Assembly: GCA_014529385.2 (NCBI GenBank)
Contig: CM043962.1
Location: 126,446,970 to 126,510,969 of the forward strand
DNA length: 64,000 bases
Reading direction: 5' to 3'
From: Adiantum capillus-veneris
Taxonomy: Eukaryota > Streptophyta > Polypodiopsida > Polypodiales > Pteridaceae
Shown here: in pieces, positions 22,376 to 36,772 of the stretch
Position numbering within the stretch: position 1 is the first letter of the stretch
How the letters are laid out: every line of letters begins with the position of its first letter
Notes under the pieces: model-generated
What the model saw: only the letters and a program-made list of their open reading frames with translations
Told to the model about the DNA's origin: nothing
The model's database searches: none
Position numbers and translations under genes: made by a program

Positions 22376-23440
22376 ATGCAATGTCTATAGCAACTCACAA
22401 TGATATATCTTCCATGACAAATGAGTACGCTATTGACCCTGATTTTAAACACATAATGTCAACCCTTGCCTTAGGGACAAAAGAGGAACCATTCACCTTG
22501 CAAGATGGTTATTTTCTCCGTGGCAATAGGCTATGTGTTACTCACTCCCTTCGTGAGAAAGTCATGTATGAATCACATGCTCCTGCCTATGGAGAGATTC
22601 AACCTACTCTTCGAGGATTAGAAACGTACTTCTATGGGCCTACCATGATAGTGGACATACAAGAGTATGTATCCAAATTTGTGATAGACCAAACTAAAAA
22701 GTAGGATAGAGGGAAACCACTTGGATTACTCCAACCATTGCCAATCCCTAATTTTCCATGGGAGAGTTTATCCATGTATTTTATCTTTGGATTACCCAAG
22801 TCTTTCCATGGAAATATATACGGGAATATGGACAATAGCCAACATGTGTAGCAAGCAAGCACACTTTATTCCTGTCAAAAAGACTATTAAGGCACACCAA
22901 ATGGCAACCCTCTTCATATCTTAGATTTTCAAAAACCATGGATTGCCCGTATCCATTGTGTCAAATAGAGATCCTAGAATGACCAATAATTTTGAGAAGG
23001 GTCTCTTTGAAAATCTAGATACAAATTTGAATTTCTCTTCGATCTATCACCCACAAACGGATGGCCAAAGTGAGATAGCCAGTCTTACAAGTCTCGATCT
23101 ACTAAAGACTTATGTTATAAAAGTAGATCAACTCTCACAATGGGAGAAGTACTTCCCCCTTGTAGTGTATGCATACAATAAAACTGTCCATACTACTATG
23201 GGAAAGTCACCTTTTGAGATCATAGAGGGAAGACCTAAAAATCCCTTGCTACTTAAAGTACATGGGAAGATCTTCGCTGCCGATGAATATAGTTGTGACC
23301 TACAAGAATCTTTCCAAAAGATGAAGGAGGCTATATCCATCTCTCAACAAAGACAAAAAGTTGTTGCTGATAAGCAAAGAAGGGCCTTACGTTCAAAGAA
23401 AATGATTGGATCTTACTCGACCTTCCCAAGACTCAATTGA
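22342..23440 (+). pseudogene. Integrase of chromodomain Ty3 element
   Basis: The zinc-binding part is recognisable from REKVMYESHAP and ETYFYGPTM, but its second His and both Cys are lost. The first catalytic Asp is Tyr ([11 protein letters not shown]). The second Asp (SNRDPRM) and the Glu (DGQSE) remain. The C-terminal open frame (22943-23440) keeps VVYAYNKTVH and SPFEI. Strand transfer would not be possible. Confidence 0.85.
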
Positions 23441-23545
23441 AGCAAACACGGGTAAAAATCCTACGGGCCACCAAAAGTATTATGCTAAACTAGCAAAAAG
23501 ATACTATGGTCCTTTTCAAATTAAATCCTAAAACCAATCAATGAG

Positions 23546-23854
23546 ATGCCCTATCAACTTAAGTTGCCCAACCATTGGCTCATTCACAATTCTTTTCATG
23601 TGAGCCTACTTGAGCCTTACAAAGGAGAGCCACCACAAGAACCAATCATCAACCCGCCTGAGATCGAAGATCAAGAAGAGGTGTTGCAGCCCGAATTGAT
23701 TCTTCGACATGAAGACAAGGTACTAAGACATGGTAAGATTATCCGATGGTATCTTATTAAGTTTAAAAACTATCCTTTTGAAGATGCTAGATGGATGCAA
23801 GGAATACAGCTTAAGGATAGTATGAACCTTATAAAATGTAAATGTTTCTTTTAA
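23546..23854 (+). CDS. Integrase C-terminal tail with chromodomain
   Basis: The frame opens with PYQLKLPNHWLIHNSFHVSL, the usual linker to the chromodomain. The chromodomain follows at about residues 45-95 (VLQPELILRHED, IRWYLIKFKNYPFEDARWM) with its aromatic residues largely kept. Such domains are thought to steer integration to marked chromatin. In this broken element it is a domain remnant in an open frame. Confidence 0.75.
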   Translation: MPYQLKLPNHWLIHNSFHVSLLEPYKGEPPQEPIINPPEIEDQEEVLQPELILRHEDKVLRHGKIIRWYLIKFKNYPFEDARWMQGIQLKDSMNLIKCKCFF

Positions 23855-24177
23855 ATCATCAATGTTTTTGTCTTATAAGACTAATTCTCTTTTCACTATG
23901 CACAAATTTAAGTAGTATGCATGCTTAAAATCATGTTTGTGTTGATGACGTCTCTCAACAAACACCAAGTAGAAATTGTCATTCTACTTTGGAACTTTGA
24001 TATGGACTAAGAGCATACATGCTTGCGGCAGCTAAGTCTCCCAAGCCCCAAATGGATTATTCATCCATCTTGGAATGATGTCGTAGGGTAAAAAGGGATC
24101 CTCTACCTACTAAGAAACTCTGACTAATGACTAATACTTTTATCTTCTCTACCTCATAGTCGAGGACGACTATGATT

Positions 24178-24192
24178 TTAAGAGAGAGGTAA
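24178..24192 (+). other. Polypurine tract
   Basis: TTAAGAGAGAGGTAA lies immediately before the 3' LTR start at 24193, the expected position of the plus-strand primer. Confidence 0.75.
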
Positions 24193-25513
<1,321 letters not shown>

Positions 25514-25539
25514 CACTACAACAAAATAAGGTGTCATCG

Positions 25540-25665
25540 ACGCAGATATCTATGCGGCGCGTCGCTATCCGCGTCGCTGTGAAACCAATTGCTATTTGCG
25601 ACGCAAGTATAGACGTGTATAGAGACGCAGATTGCCACGCACATAGCGACGACCATAATAGAAAA
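25540..25665. repeat. CACTA subterminal repeats, left
   Basis: Short GC-rich motifs recur in both orientations (GCGTCGCTATCCGCGTCGCTG, then GCGACG and AGAGACGCAG forms). Such clusters near CACTA ends bind the element's DNA-binding protein. Confidence 0.6.
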
Positions 25666-25935
25666 AAATTTTCTTGGGCAGAGGGCAGGTAGCCTGGTCT
25701 GTGCCCAGTTAAAAGATGGACAAAGCCACAACCAGACTTCCTGCCCTGTGCCCAAGAAAGCGAGCAACACCAAAATATCAACCATGCTCTCGCGCGCAGA
25801 AATTTCTGCAGAGTTCCCTTTGTTTTTACATAAACTTTTCAAAAAAAAAAACCATATCATGTATACGCCTCCTACATGCTATCCATGTAGGATCTCACAT
25901 GAGATTTAAGGCCAATGAAAGACAACCGTACCAAC

Positions 25936-26035
25936 TGAAAAGCATAACCATAACGAACCATAACCATAACTTAAAAGCATAACCATAACGAACCATAACC
26001 ATAACTTAAAACCATAGCCGGCTATAACCACTTTG
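25936..26035. repeat. Short tandem repeat of AACCATAAC units
   Basis: A unit of about 35 bp built on AACCATAACGAACCATAACC is repeated roughly twice, followed by degenerate AACCATA units, within the CACTA element and downstream of its gene. Confidence 0.75.
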
Positions 26036-26286
26036 ATCAAAACCATAATGCAGATAACCATAACCCTAAACAAAATTAACAATGTCTGAACACTAACTGT
26101 TTGTACAAAAAAGAGACACAGAAGCGTGTCTGTGTCTCACAAAGCATATATATGAAATCTGGTCCACTAATGACTAGGCGTCGCAACCTGCACATAGGAA
26201 AACTCACAAAATTAGTATTGATATTCCTTCACATATACTGACTTAATTAAATCAACTTACACATATTAACGTCTCACCTCAAGCAA

Positions 26287-28115
26287 TCACCAAGACTGTA
26301 AGGCCTCCCAGTCTACACGCTCTCCTGAAGCTTCAAGATCATTAAGTACTTCATAGATACCTCTGCGATATCCATCTGACTCCTCCTCGCGTGTCGGAGC
26401 TCGATGCATCGCAAGATTCTGCGTTTATACAAAAATCAAAGTAATAAGAATACATGATTCATCGCGTTTTAAAAAACGCCATAGTTAAGATTGGATTAGA
26501 AACTCACAAACTCATAGCGAAAGGTGTCGAAGCCTCCGCTGCCAAGATGAGATGTCCCCCTAGTCATCTGTCGTACCTGCGCGGCCTCACGTTGTTGTCT
26601 GAACCGCGTGGCCGCTGTCCGCTCATCCTCCCTGATCTGCAGCCACGTCTCGTGTGGGATGCCCGAAGGCTTCGGCGAGCCGGTCCTGAAAGCCTTCCGA
26701 GCTGCATCTCGTCGATGTTTCAAGGTGTCCTGTGCAACACCCTTGATCCACCGCACCGGAACAATGGAAGAACCCGGAGCAGGCTGGTACTCTCTCAGGA
26801 TGGTCTCCACTATGTAAGTGACTTTTTCCTTTTCTTGCCGATCCCAAGACGTCAGAATGCTGGTCGAAAATTGCAGCTCCACGAGCTGGCGAATCCGCTG
26901 TCGCATCTCAGTCCCGACTCTATCCATGTCAACAGAACCATCTCCCCGTACAGTATAGAGCTTGGAGGCACTAGGATCGTGTGCCCCCCAAGGTGTCCGA
27001 GGTGTGCCAAGAGGTGTGTCGAGAGGTGTGCCTGGGTAGGACGGGGGTCGTGAGCGAGGAGGGGTCTAAGCATCTGTGGACCCTCCTCCACATCAACCAC
27101 CACCTCCACCTAACGATCGCGGAGATCGACGAGTGCACCTGTGCTGCGGAGATGAGGACGTACCCGCCTCTGTCCCACCCCTAGGTGTCGAAGCGGCCGT
27201 GATGGGAGAAGAAGACGTCGTACCCATAGGCGTCCCCCCCCTAGGCGTCGGACCCTCGGGTGTGAAGCCCGGAGGCGTAGTACCCGTGCCTCTCGCTACC
27301 CAGTACTGAGAAGCCTCTGTCATCTGAGCAGGCGTCATCCGTGTAACGAAGCCCATGAATGCATCTGCACTCATGGAAATGGGATCTGGAATCTCGTCTA
27401 CCATACTAAAGTCCTGCACAAAGAAAGTAAAATAAAGCGTCAGAACACAGTTGCTTAAATTAACTTTAAGCTTAATTTTAAATCAAAGTCTTCACACAAA
27501 CACTTACAGGCCTAGGCCTCGACGAGTGAGGCATCATCAATAAGATCTAGCTTGCACCGTATCATCGTCTATCTCTAATTGCAAACATAACTCTGCCCCA
27601 ACTCGTTTTGGCAGATTGTCTTCATCCATTGCATCTTCATCTACAAGTGTCAATGCTGGCTCGTCTGTGTCATCCCTCGTATATCTGTCAGCTTCCTCTG
27701 CCATACCTTCGTCCATCTCATCTAATGTCACAGTAGTATGGACGTCGTCTGTCTGACTTTCCTCCAGGAGATCTTGCCCTTCAAATACTTGTTTATTTCT
27801 TGGAGCAACCTGAACCACAAACCACCATTGTCGCTCTCGAGGGTCCGGTACAAAGACCACTTGCTCGCAATGTTCGGGGAGAGCAAATGTGTCGCTCGCA
27901 TCTGTCCAAATCTTTGTAGAATCTATTTGCACAAGTTTGTTTCCATCTCTGTGTACCGTTGCATTGCGACCAGAAGTAATCACCTTGAACCACTTCACAT
28001 CCAACAAAAACATCTCAAACCGCCTGAAGCTTACTTTCAGGATATCTGACACCAGACCACAGTAATCCAGGTTGCTAGTGCTCTCATTCGTGTCTCTAGC
28101 ACTAGCCCTATATAT
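26287..28115 (-). pseudogene. CACTA transposase 3' exons: DUF4216 and Transposase_24-like
   Basis: Three exons can be drawn on the minus strand. Exon 1 (28115 to 27508) holds DUF4216: DYCGLVSDILKVSF, FLLDVKWFKV, FALPEHCEQVVFVPDP and WWFVV, then an acidic tail. A 94-bp intron (27507-27414, GTAAGTG..TTTGTGCAG) leads to exon 2 (27413 to 26508), Pro/Gly-rich and then similar to Transposase_24 (IPHETWLQIREDERTA, RQQREAAQ, SHLGSGGF). An 89-bp intron (26507-26419, GTGAGT..ACGCAG) leads to exon 3, ending at 26287. Stops at about 27093 and 27066 and a frame change near 27530 make it defective. Upstream coding sequence is replaced by (TC)n. Confidence 0.8.
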
Positions 28116-28142
28116 AACTCTCTTTCTCTATCTCTCTATTTC

Positions 28143-28146
<4 letters not shown>

Positions 28147-28194
<48 letters not shown>

Positions 28195-28200
28195 CCCTAT
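28147..28200. repeat. (TC)n microsatellite
   Basis: The dinucleotide tract directly abuts the 5' end of the remaining transposase coding sequence. Confidence 0.9.
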
Positions 28201-28600
28201 CTCTCTAATGATCGAAAGAGCGACTGATCTAGGGAGATCTAGACGCCCACGACGTCGGAGGACTACACAACATCGACAGAGGCTGCATCAGAGGATCTAG
28301 CCAGGTCACTTTGGCTCGACATGCACAACGCCCGATCAGAGTACTGACCATGGAGGAGATCTACCTATCCCAACTAGCTCGTTTAGCCGTTTAGTCCACA
28401 CCCAACAGTTTAGGATTCCATAATATTTTATTTTGTCATCTTCTTACTCTGACTTTGTATCAGATCCATCACATTGTAACTTTCTTGTCTCATGTCTCAT
28501 AGGTCACTTTGGCCTTTCGAAGACGTTAATATAACATTTCGTTTCATTTCTCTTTAATTTTTTTTCTTTAATTTTAATTTCCTAAGCATACATTAATTCT

Positions 28601-29121
<521 letters not shown>

Positions 29122-29284
29122 GATGTAGAGGTAGAGGTAGAGAGAGAGAGAGGTAGAGAGAGAGAGAGAGAGGTTGGGGAGGGTGGAGATGGACATAATA
29201 CCTGCGCAGTAGGTTTTGGCCAAGACCCGAGAGCAGGCGAAAATGGCCCCTGCGCGCGGGTTTCGCTTTTTTCCCTCAAATTTT

Positions 29285-29440
29285 TTTGTGCCGATATACG
29301 CGTCGCTATACGCATGGCAAATAAAAGCCTTTCCACGCGTATATCGACGCACACTGTGATGTGTATAGCGACGCCCGCTAATGTCGTCGATATACGCGTG
29401 GAAAAGCATGGCCGTCGATATATACGCGTCGATATCTTCA
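29285..29440. repeat. CACTA subterminal repeats, right
   Basis: Motifs such as CGTCGATATACGCG and TATAGCGACGC recur several times in both orientations, mirroring the left end. Confidence 0.65.
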
Positions 29441-29485
29441 TTTAGTGTTGTAGTGATTGTATATAGTCTCTATCCTGACCCCGAG

Positions 29486-29706
29486 GAGGTCACCCAAGAA
29501 AAATGTAACGTATCACATGAGTTCAACAGAAGGGTATTTCTTACAGAAATATATACAAAAGGACATTATTTTTTCAAATTTGAAAAAAACTTACAGATTT
29601 TAAAAGAAAAGGGTACATTATATGCCTAAAAAAATTCATAGATAAGGGGTTTAACAAACATGTCTTGAACGCATGTGATATGGTAGCTTTACACATAGTG
29701 AACCCC
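29486..29706. mobile_element. Fold-back MITE, copy B
   Basis: 221 bp from GAGGTCACC to GTGAACCCC, about 80-90% alike to copy A by eye. The inner arms TATCACATGAGTTCAA and (reverse complement) TATCACATGCGTTCAA pair with one mismatch. It lies 30 bp beyond the CACTA element. Confidence 0.75.
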
Positions 29707-31469
29707 TCGAGATCCTTACATGTCTACCATAAACCATAAGAACAACTTCATAATCCAATCCAAGACAATAAACCATAATCTAATCCCATCACATGGGTGA
29801 GCACTCCACCCTACTCAAGGCGATGCATCTCCAACCTACAAAACCAGCTAAAAAATAAAATTGAACCATAGTCTCGTAGATCTCTAGCGCTGCTTTTCAC
29901 CAAACATCTGTATGACCTTCTGGAACATGAACACAAGATTTTCATTTGAATCGTTTAGACCATTTCCAAACGAGCATTTATACCAAAAATTTAAGAAGCG
30001 GACATTGGAATTTATTTTTCTTATTTTTAAAAGAGACCCAAAAATCAGGGATCTTACATCCTCCCACACTTGTAAAATTTGAGATGTTCTCACCTCGACA
30101 TGAACATCAAATAAATAAGTTTAAATCCTCTATAAATATAAGATAAATTGACTATTCTATAAGATATCGAGTTATGATCCTCTCGTGGAGATCTTTCACT
30201 TGCAACAATACGGAATAATGCTAGAGCATTAGCAAGTTGAAAAGGCACCAAAAGTTCTTTATTTTCTTCTTGATCTATAGTGGTTGCATGGACACAAATA
30301 TTTTTGGATTTTCTTCACGTTGAGCATTCAAAGTTCTGTTGGTTTGAGTTCCTCCTTGAGGTTATTGATTTCCTCTTAAACGAGGTGGTCTCTTGTTGTT
30401 GGGTGGACTATTTCTTGTAAACATTGGTGAATCCCAAGTCTAAAATTCCCTTAGTTCTGCGGTGGTCGTTGATCTCGATACAAGTTCTATTCTTCCATAT
30501 TAGGTCTGGGCTATGAATTTTTGAAGTTCCTATTAGTATATGTACTTCTAGCATGATTTGTGTTGTACCTCTTCATGCATTCTTGTAACTCCAAATCTAA
30601 GAGAATTACTCTAAGGGCATCTCTTGTTCTTGCATTTGATGGAGCTCTTGGTTGAGTAGGAAGAAGATTTTACTTTGCCTTTTGAAAAGAAGCCGGTGAA
30701 AAAAAAATACTCAAAGCTCCTCATAAAGTGAGTGGGAAAAAAATTCTTTAATGAATATAAGACTATTATTATGTTTTTACAAGGATTGTTTTGTAATATC
30801 CATGAGAGCTGATGCTCTCCCTCCAAGGATGTTGTAAAGTGGTGGTCTTTATGGTGAAGATCATTGAATGTCCTATGCAAGATTTCATCATTTTGTCTAT
30901 CTCGTGTCTATCTTTATGAGCATGACACAAGCCAAATGTGGCACACCTTTGAAGGTTGTGATTACTACCCATATTCTTTCTATGACAAACCTCCTATTCT
31001 GCTTGTATCTAATGGGTGGCAATGTAGCGTAGTCTAGCCCATGCTTTAGTACCCCTTTTGATGTTATTTAGAACTGGAACAATCCACTCAAACAATCTCT
31101 TGTCATAGTGCATAGAAGAGAAAATGGATCAATTTCAATTTCCATTTGTGCTATCAAATAGACATTTTAACTATTTTTTCTTCTTTTAACCAATTTAATC
31201 TCCAAGTGCATCAATTTTTCCTCAAAAGCATTATCTTGTCAGCTTGTGTATTGTCTTGAACTTGTGGTGGTTTCTAAGGTTTTTTCCAAACACTATCTCC
31301 TTCTTCTCCTCTTTGACTTTTAGGAGAGGTAACATCTAGAATTAAATATAAATGGGTGAGAAAACTATTGCTAAGTATGCTATTATTGATGTTTCTCTTG
31401 AGTCATGATCAACGGTGGAGAGGGTGCATGGTCCAAAGCTCTTCTTTACCTCGCTTCTCTTTATCTTTT

Positions 31470-31471
<2 letters not shown>
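29707..31471 (-). other. Unassigned, possible gag-like remnant
   Basis: The minus strand between about 31000 and 30200 gives broken frames, one with an Asn/Pro/Arg-rich stretch (RNSPPNNKRPPRLRGN) that recalls the region around gag zinc knuckles. Stops are frequent and no catalytic motif is seen. A retroelement remnant is a guess only. Confidence 0.25.

Positions 31472-31528
<57 letters not shown>
31472..31528. repeat. (TC)n microsatellite
   Basis: An uninterrupted dinucleotide run of about 28 units, 170 bp upstream of the LINE ORF1 remnant. Confidence 0.95.
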
Positions 31529-31531
<3 letters not shown>

Positions 31532-31696
31532 CGAACTCCGATTTGGGTGAGCTATAGCCTCAATTGAAGAGCACGACACCCTCTATTAATTGATGTAAAG
31601 ACAAAAAATTTCAGAGTTATGGAAGGCATTTTGGTAGCATCATTCTGAAGTGAACAGGTTCAAGAAAGTCGACTCTAATATCTTATTTTACATTCA

Positions 31697-32551
31697 ATGT
31701 CTTCCGGCACTCGCAAGGGTTTTTCTTCTTCAACAAGGTCCACAACCATTGTGGAAAATGATCCAAAATATCCCAAGTGTGGAGATAGCAACACAACCAC
31801 CCAACCAATGACATCAAAAACCATGATCATGGCATACTTGGTATTGTTGCAAGAGACCGTAAACAAACAAGGCGAAGACTTACGGGCACTTGCAATGGAG
31901 AATGGCACACTAAGGGTACTTGTGGTTGAGAATGATAATCTCAAGAGGACCCTTGAGATGCAAACATCACGTTTGATACAACGTGAAGAGGAAATCAAGG
32001 AATGTAAATGCTCTCTTGTGGACTTGAATGCTTTGAAGGAGCACATGAGCAAAGTAGAGCATGACCATGTATTGAAAGAGGAAAAACTTGACACCATGAG
32101 CCGGGATGTATGAGACATGAAAAATGTATGTACAAACAAGCCTTGGGATAATGTATGTTGTAACAATGTGGTTCCTAATTCCTCATTCATGCAAGCTATG
32201 GTTCAAACAAAGAATGTTGAGAATGTGGATGTGGAGGAGTTGAAGGAACGGGAGTGACGTTCCAACATTGTTATTCGTGGAATTCTTGAAGAGAAGTTCG
32301 AGACATCTCCTTGTCTTGCCATTGTTATCAAAGATTTCTTCAAAACCCACTTTGGCATGTCCGGAGTTATGGTCTATGGAGCACGTGGGTAAGCAAGGAG
32401 ATCCTCGCTCGGGAGAACGGCCCCAATTGTATGCACCATGCCGGATGAGACCAAACAAAAGATTATCCTTGATAATAGTTGGATCTATTTAAGGCATACA
32501 AAATGTTTTGTATGTGAAGATTGCACTATTAGCGTGCGAAACATATTTTAG
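31697..32551 (+). pseudogene. L1-type LINE ORF1 remnant
   Basis: One frame is followed from ATG 31697 to the stop at 32551, interrupted by TGA (32111), another TGA near 32255 and TAA near 32388. The first 139 codons are a Ser/Thr-rich start and a long coiled coil (repeated Leu/Glu/Lys from about residue 50). After the stops, NIVIRGILEE, IVIKDFFKTHFGM, PDETKQKIILDN and CEDCTIS match the RRM-like and C-terminal parts of LINE ORF1 nucleic-acid chaperones. No ORF2 reverse transcriptase follows, so the copy is truncated or interrupted. Confidence 0.6.
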
Positions 32552-32735
32552 GTACTTTGATATCCTTGATACCAGAGTTCTCTTCTTCTAAAAAGTTTCT
32601 ATGATGGAGTCTCTTGGCTCTTGAAACTAAAGTTATGGCACTTGAATGTAGAAGACGAGCATGCCCGTCCATTAGAATAATTTTTTTTTCATTCAATCCA
32701 ACATGAGTGTCTACATAGGGATACATTGTTGGAAG

Positions 32736-32892
32736 AAGATATGGAAGCTTATGGTAATGGATCACATATCTTAGCTATATCCATAACTTGGCCATCATGA
32801 ATCCCAACATATGAAAGATATGGAAGCTTATGGTAATGGATGACAAGATTAGCTATATCCATAACTTGGCCATCATGAGTCCCAACATATCT
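32736..32892. repeat. Tandem duplication, ~80-bp unit
   Basis: GATATGGAAGCTTATGGTAA through AACTTGGCCATCATGA and CCCAACATAT occurs twice in succession with a few differences. Confidence 0.85.
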
Positions 32893-35800
32893 TGATATAG
32901 CACAATCGATTGGTAGGTCCCTAAGCTAGACAAATGGCATTTCAATACGACAGTTGGTGGAGCACCAAAAGTTGAAATGTTTTGGGTTCCAAATACTTGG
33001 ATATATTGGTGATATGTTCTTGTATGCATCTTATTCCGAGGTCCTTTTTGTTTGGTCATTACTCCATTTAAACCTTGATTTGGATCCCATATGGCCGGCT
33101 AGCATGTGCTTGCATCTTTTCTAGACCTAGTCTCGCTTGTATCTAAGGCTTTGAGCATATTTTTCTTTGAACTCCTAGAGCCTTTGAGCGTGGTTCAACA
33201 TGGACAAGGATTAGAAGCACTCAAATCCAATTTGCTAGTGGACCCCCAAGAAATGGGATTTTTGGGGTTTGGGTTAATGCATATTTTCCATGACATAGGC
33301 ATGCCACCCACAGTGTTTCTAACCTCCCTAGATGGTCAAAATGCTATAAATACTAGACTTATCCCCTACATTTCTCTCCTCTATGTTGTTGCTTGATTTT
33401 TGTTTGGGTCCATTTTGATTCTTAGTGATTTTGAGTGCGCAATGGGCCTTGCAACCTCTTCATCGTTTGGAATAGTCTAAGTGATGGTACTTATAATTAT
33501 GATGGATAGAGAAAAGATGTATCCATAACTTAAGCATAATGAGGATTACAGACTGATTACACACTTATTCAAATCATACACCAAGAGATAATGTTCACAC
33601 AAAGTAAAAGTGATTGAAATGAACTAGATAAGAGAGTATATGTATGGTTTCACCTTTCAAGTAGGCAATGTTTAGGTAGCACAAAGCACATAATACACAT
33701 ACATGTGAATTAAAATGCATCTCTAAGTGAGCCCCCTAGAGTAATGCATTGATGTAGAAGAATAGGGAAGAGTGGGGAGAGAAATAGGCTTCATATATAC
33801 CTTGTATGTCTTCATATACATATTACTAGACACATGATGATAGTGACATGAATTCATGCCAACGAGGATGTGCTATACATCAAGAGCATAGAGCAAAATC
33901 CAAAGCCCCCATATCCTCCCCCTGGGGCTCGGGCTATGACAAGCGATATAATGACACAACACACTAGAATCAAAGACAAAAATTTATTAGCATCCCCAAT
34001 CCAAAGAAAAAAACTACTACACATCTCCAATCCATGAGAGTAAATATCTTTTATTGACAAGAAAAATGCGGCTATCTTTGATCCAAGAGACAATTTAAAC
34101 AATATCCCCACAAAGAATGCATATAAGACTAAGATCACAGTATCTCAAAATGAATTCAAGCCAGGTACAAGGATGATAGCTCATTGAAAAAGCACATAAT
34201 AAGGTTAGAAGCACAAGATTTTTCACAAGTTGAAGCTTTTGATGCTAGTAAAACCTTTGCTCAAATGGCTTGATCATCTCTTTGGAATGAGAGAAACCTT
34301 TTACATTTTTGAACTTTGCCTTCCTATAGTAGAGTCTCTTAGATTGAACTTCTCCACAAGAAAAGGTCATCTTGGGTTCTTAAACTTGATTTAAATTTTT
34401 AACACTAGTCTTGTAATGGGCCACAAAAGTGGTTAGAACCACTAAAGTGCTTCATGCCTATAAGATTGAAGTATTTTAAGATGTATTTTTACCTATGACA
34501 TCAAAACTTCATGAAACTTCTTGAGCATCTTGTTAGCATGTGCCTAAAACTTTGAGAGGCATATTTCAGTTAAAAATGCTAAAGAAAAACTTTTTTAAAA
34601 AGGAGTCTTTTGCATAAAATTGTAATTTACTACTTAACTTGGGCGAGTAGTAAATGTTGACATTCTTTATGTAAGCAACATAGAAGTGTGATAGGCACAT
34701 TATATACCTATTGAGGGGTTTTCCAAAGAAGTTTGATTCTATTCATAAAAACATTTGTCTAACCATTGAGTCAATTTAGTAAAATTATATGCATTTTATC
34801 AAATTATTCCATGGAGATGGCCATGCAAAAACAACTTCAACCCTTGATTTATTTTCTCAAATTTTTATATCAACTTCTACTATGTGTTGGAGCGTTTTTC
34901 TCTGAGAGGATGTTTTGCTTAAACATCTAAAGAGCTATTGAATTTAAAAAAAAACCCACAATAGTGGCTATTTTTTAACAAGATTACTATTAAGCATATA
35001 ATCACCTTAGCATATGTTAAATTTTGGGGTGAATAACCAAGCATCATTTCCACATACATATTACTAGCATGCTTATAAGTAAAATTATGAAGACAATTTA
35101 TTAAGATAAATGACACAAGATCGAGAGCCGTATTTCATAAGTCCAACCCCCTTTGAAAAGGCTCTTCATTATTCATTCTCTTGGAGGTCTTTGCAACAAA
35201 GAGAAGCTTGAGTATACATAGGACCATGGAGACTAAGATCTCCATAACCCAAGTTTATCATATATATTCTTTCAAGAATCAATGAATAATAATTACAAGT
35301 ATATCTCTAAGAAAAGGAGTGGAATCCATAGGGAATTTGGTTACAAGCTTCTAAGAAGAAGCTAGTATGTGGAGACTAGTGGAGGTTCATGAAATTTCAA
35401 ACAATCTTTGATAATCCCCTCAAATGACCTTTCTAACCTTAGAAGTATCCCTTACTTAGTTTAAATTTGTAGAGCTTGAAAGAGCCAATTTTTGATAAAT
35501 TATTTTGCAATCTGACCTTGTGTGAGCAAGCTATGCCAATTTAGTGAATACTCCTAATTAACTCATGACTTAATTTATAAATTTGTAGAGCTTGAAAGAG
35601 CTAATTTTTTATAAATTATTTTGCAATCCAACCTTGTGTAAGCGAGCTATGCCAATTTAGTGAATACTACTTCTTTCCCCTTTTCAAAAATAATAACTTT
35701 GAAATTCCAGGAGGAGGTGGAAGATTTCAGGTATGAGACTATGGATGTGGGATTTGGAACCTTTTGGACTTTTTGACAAAAAAAATGAATGTTCCAGGCC

Positions 35801-36427
35801 CCTTGCCCATTCACATGCCCTTTTACTTACTTTGCCTTCCATTCCCACCATCAATAACCGTCGTATTTTTCCTTTTGAGGCTCCTAAAATTCTTGTGAGA
35901 TCTTAGAAAAAATTTCCATGCACTCATAAAATGAAATTCATATTTTTGCACTTCCTTAGCCATGATTGCACTTCCTTGCATGCCTCATTGTCCATTGATG
36001 TGTGCTTTCTTGTGCTTTCACTAGCTTTCTAGCGTAGTCATTTTGGTCCTGTAAAAATGTGTTTGACCATTACAAGATTCCCTAGGCACTTGTAAACGTA
36101 ACGCCAACCTTTTGGACCCGTAAGGTCCTATGGTGAACCTTTTTATCATAATCTTAATCGTGATCCTTCCAGTCTATCTTATGTTTTCTTACTAGAATGA
36201 CAGTTCTAATGGAAGAATATAATTTAAGTAGAAAAAAAAATAGATTTTGCGACAAATGTCATAGATTTTGTCCAATTATATGGCATTTATTAAATTATTA
36301 TGCTTCATTTTGTAGAGTGAATCAACTAGATTCTTACTTCAATAAACTTTTTAAAAACTATGACACTAACCTTTCTTATTTTAAAACTTCTCTCTTAGGG
36401 ACTCTATCAAAATCCTATGCTTCATGC
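32893..36427. other. AT-rich intergenic region
   Basis: No convincing gene. Short frames at 33106-33396 (+) and 33854-34138 (-) lack family features. A frame at 36197-36427 (+), with CDKCHRFCPIIWH, ends where the next LTR begins and may be a truncated exon or transposon piece. A 116-bp tandem duplication is noted separately. Confidence 0.5.
35463..35670. repeat. 116-bp tandem duplication
   Basis: AAATTTGTAGAGCTTGAAAG begins two copies at 35463 and 35579, both reaching GCCAATTTAGTGAATACT, with a handful of substitutions. Confidence 0.85.
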
Positions 36428-36684
36428 GGAAGCGGTCCGGGACGGGCAACAAGAAGAGCAACCTCTAGACACCCTTCAAGGCTCCCGTGCTGCTGAATGG
36501 GGTTGGGGCACAACACAACACAAACCAAAACAACAAACCCCCAACCAAATCCCAACTACACAAGGGGCACCACCTAGTTCAAGAGCGAACTAGGACGCAA
36601 AAGAGGAGAATCGTTAGAGCAACCCACAAACAAGCAAGGAATTTACACTAACCCTAACACCAATGGAACACTCTCACACACTAA

Positions 36685-36772
<88 letters not shown>

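Noticed and set aside
26454-27053. 199-aa plus-strand ORF
   Set aside because: Antisense to the CACTA transposase exon, which has recognisable motifs and splice sites.
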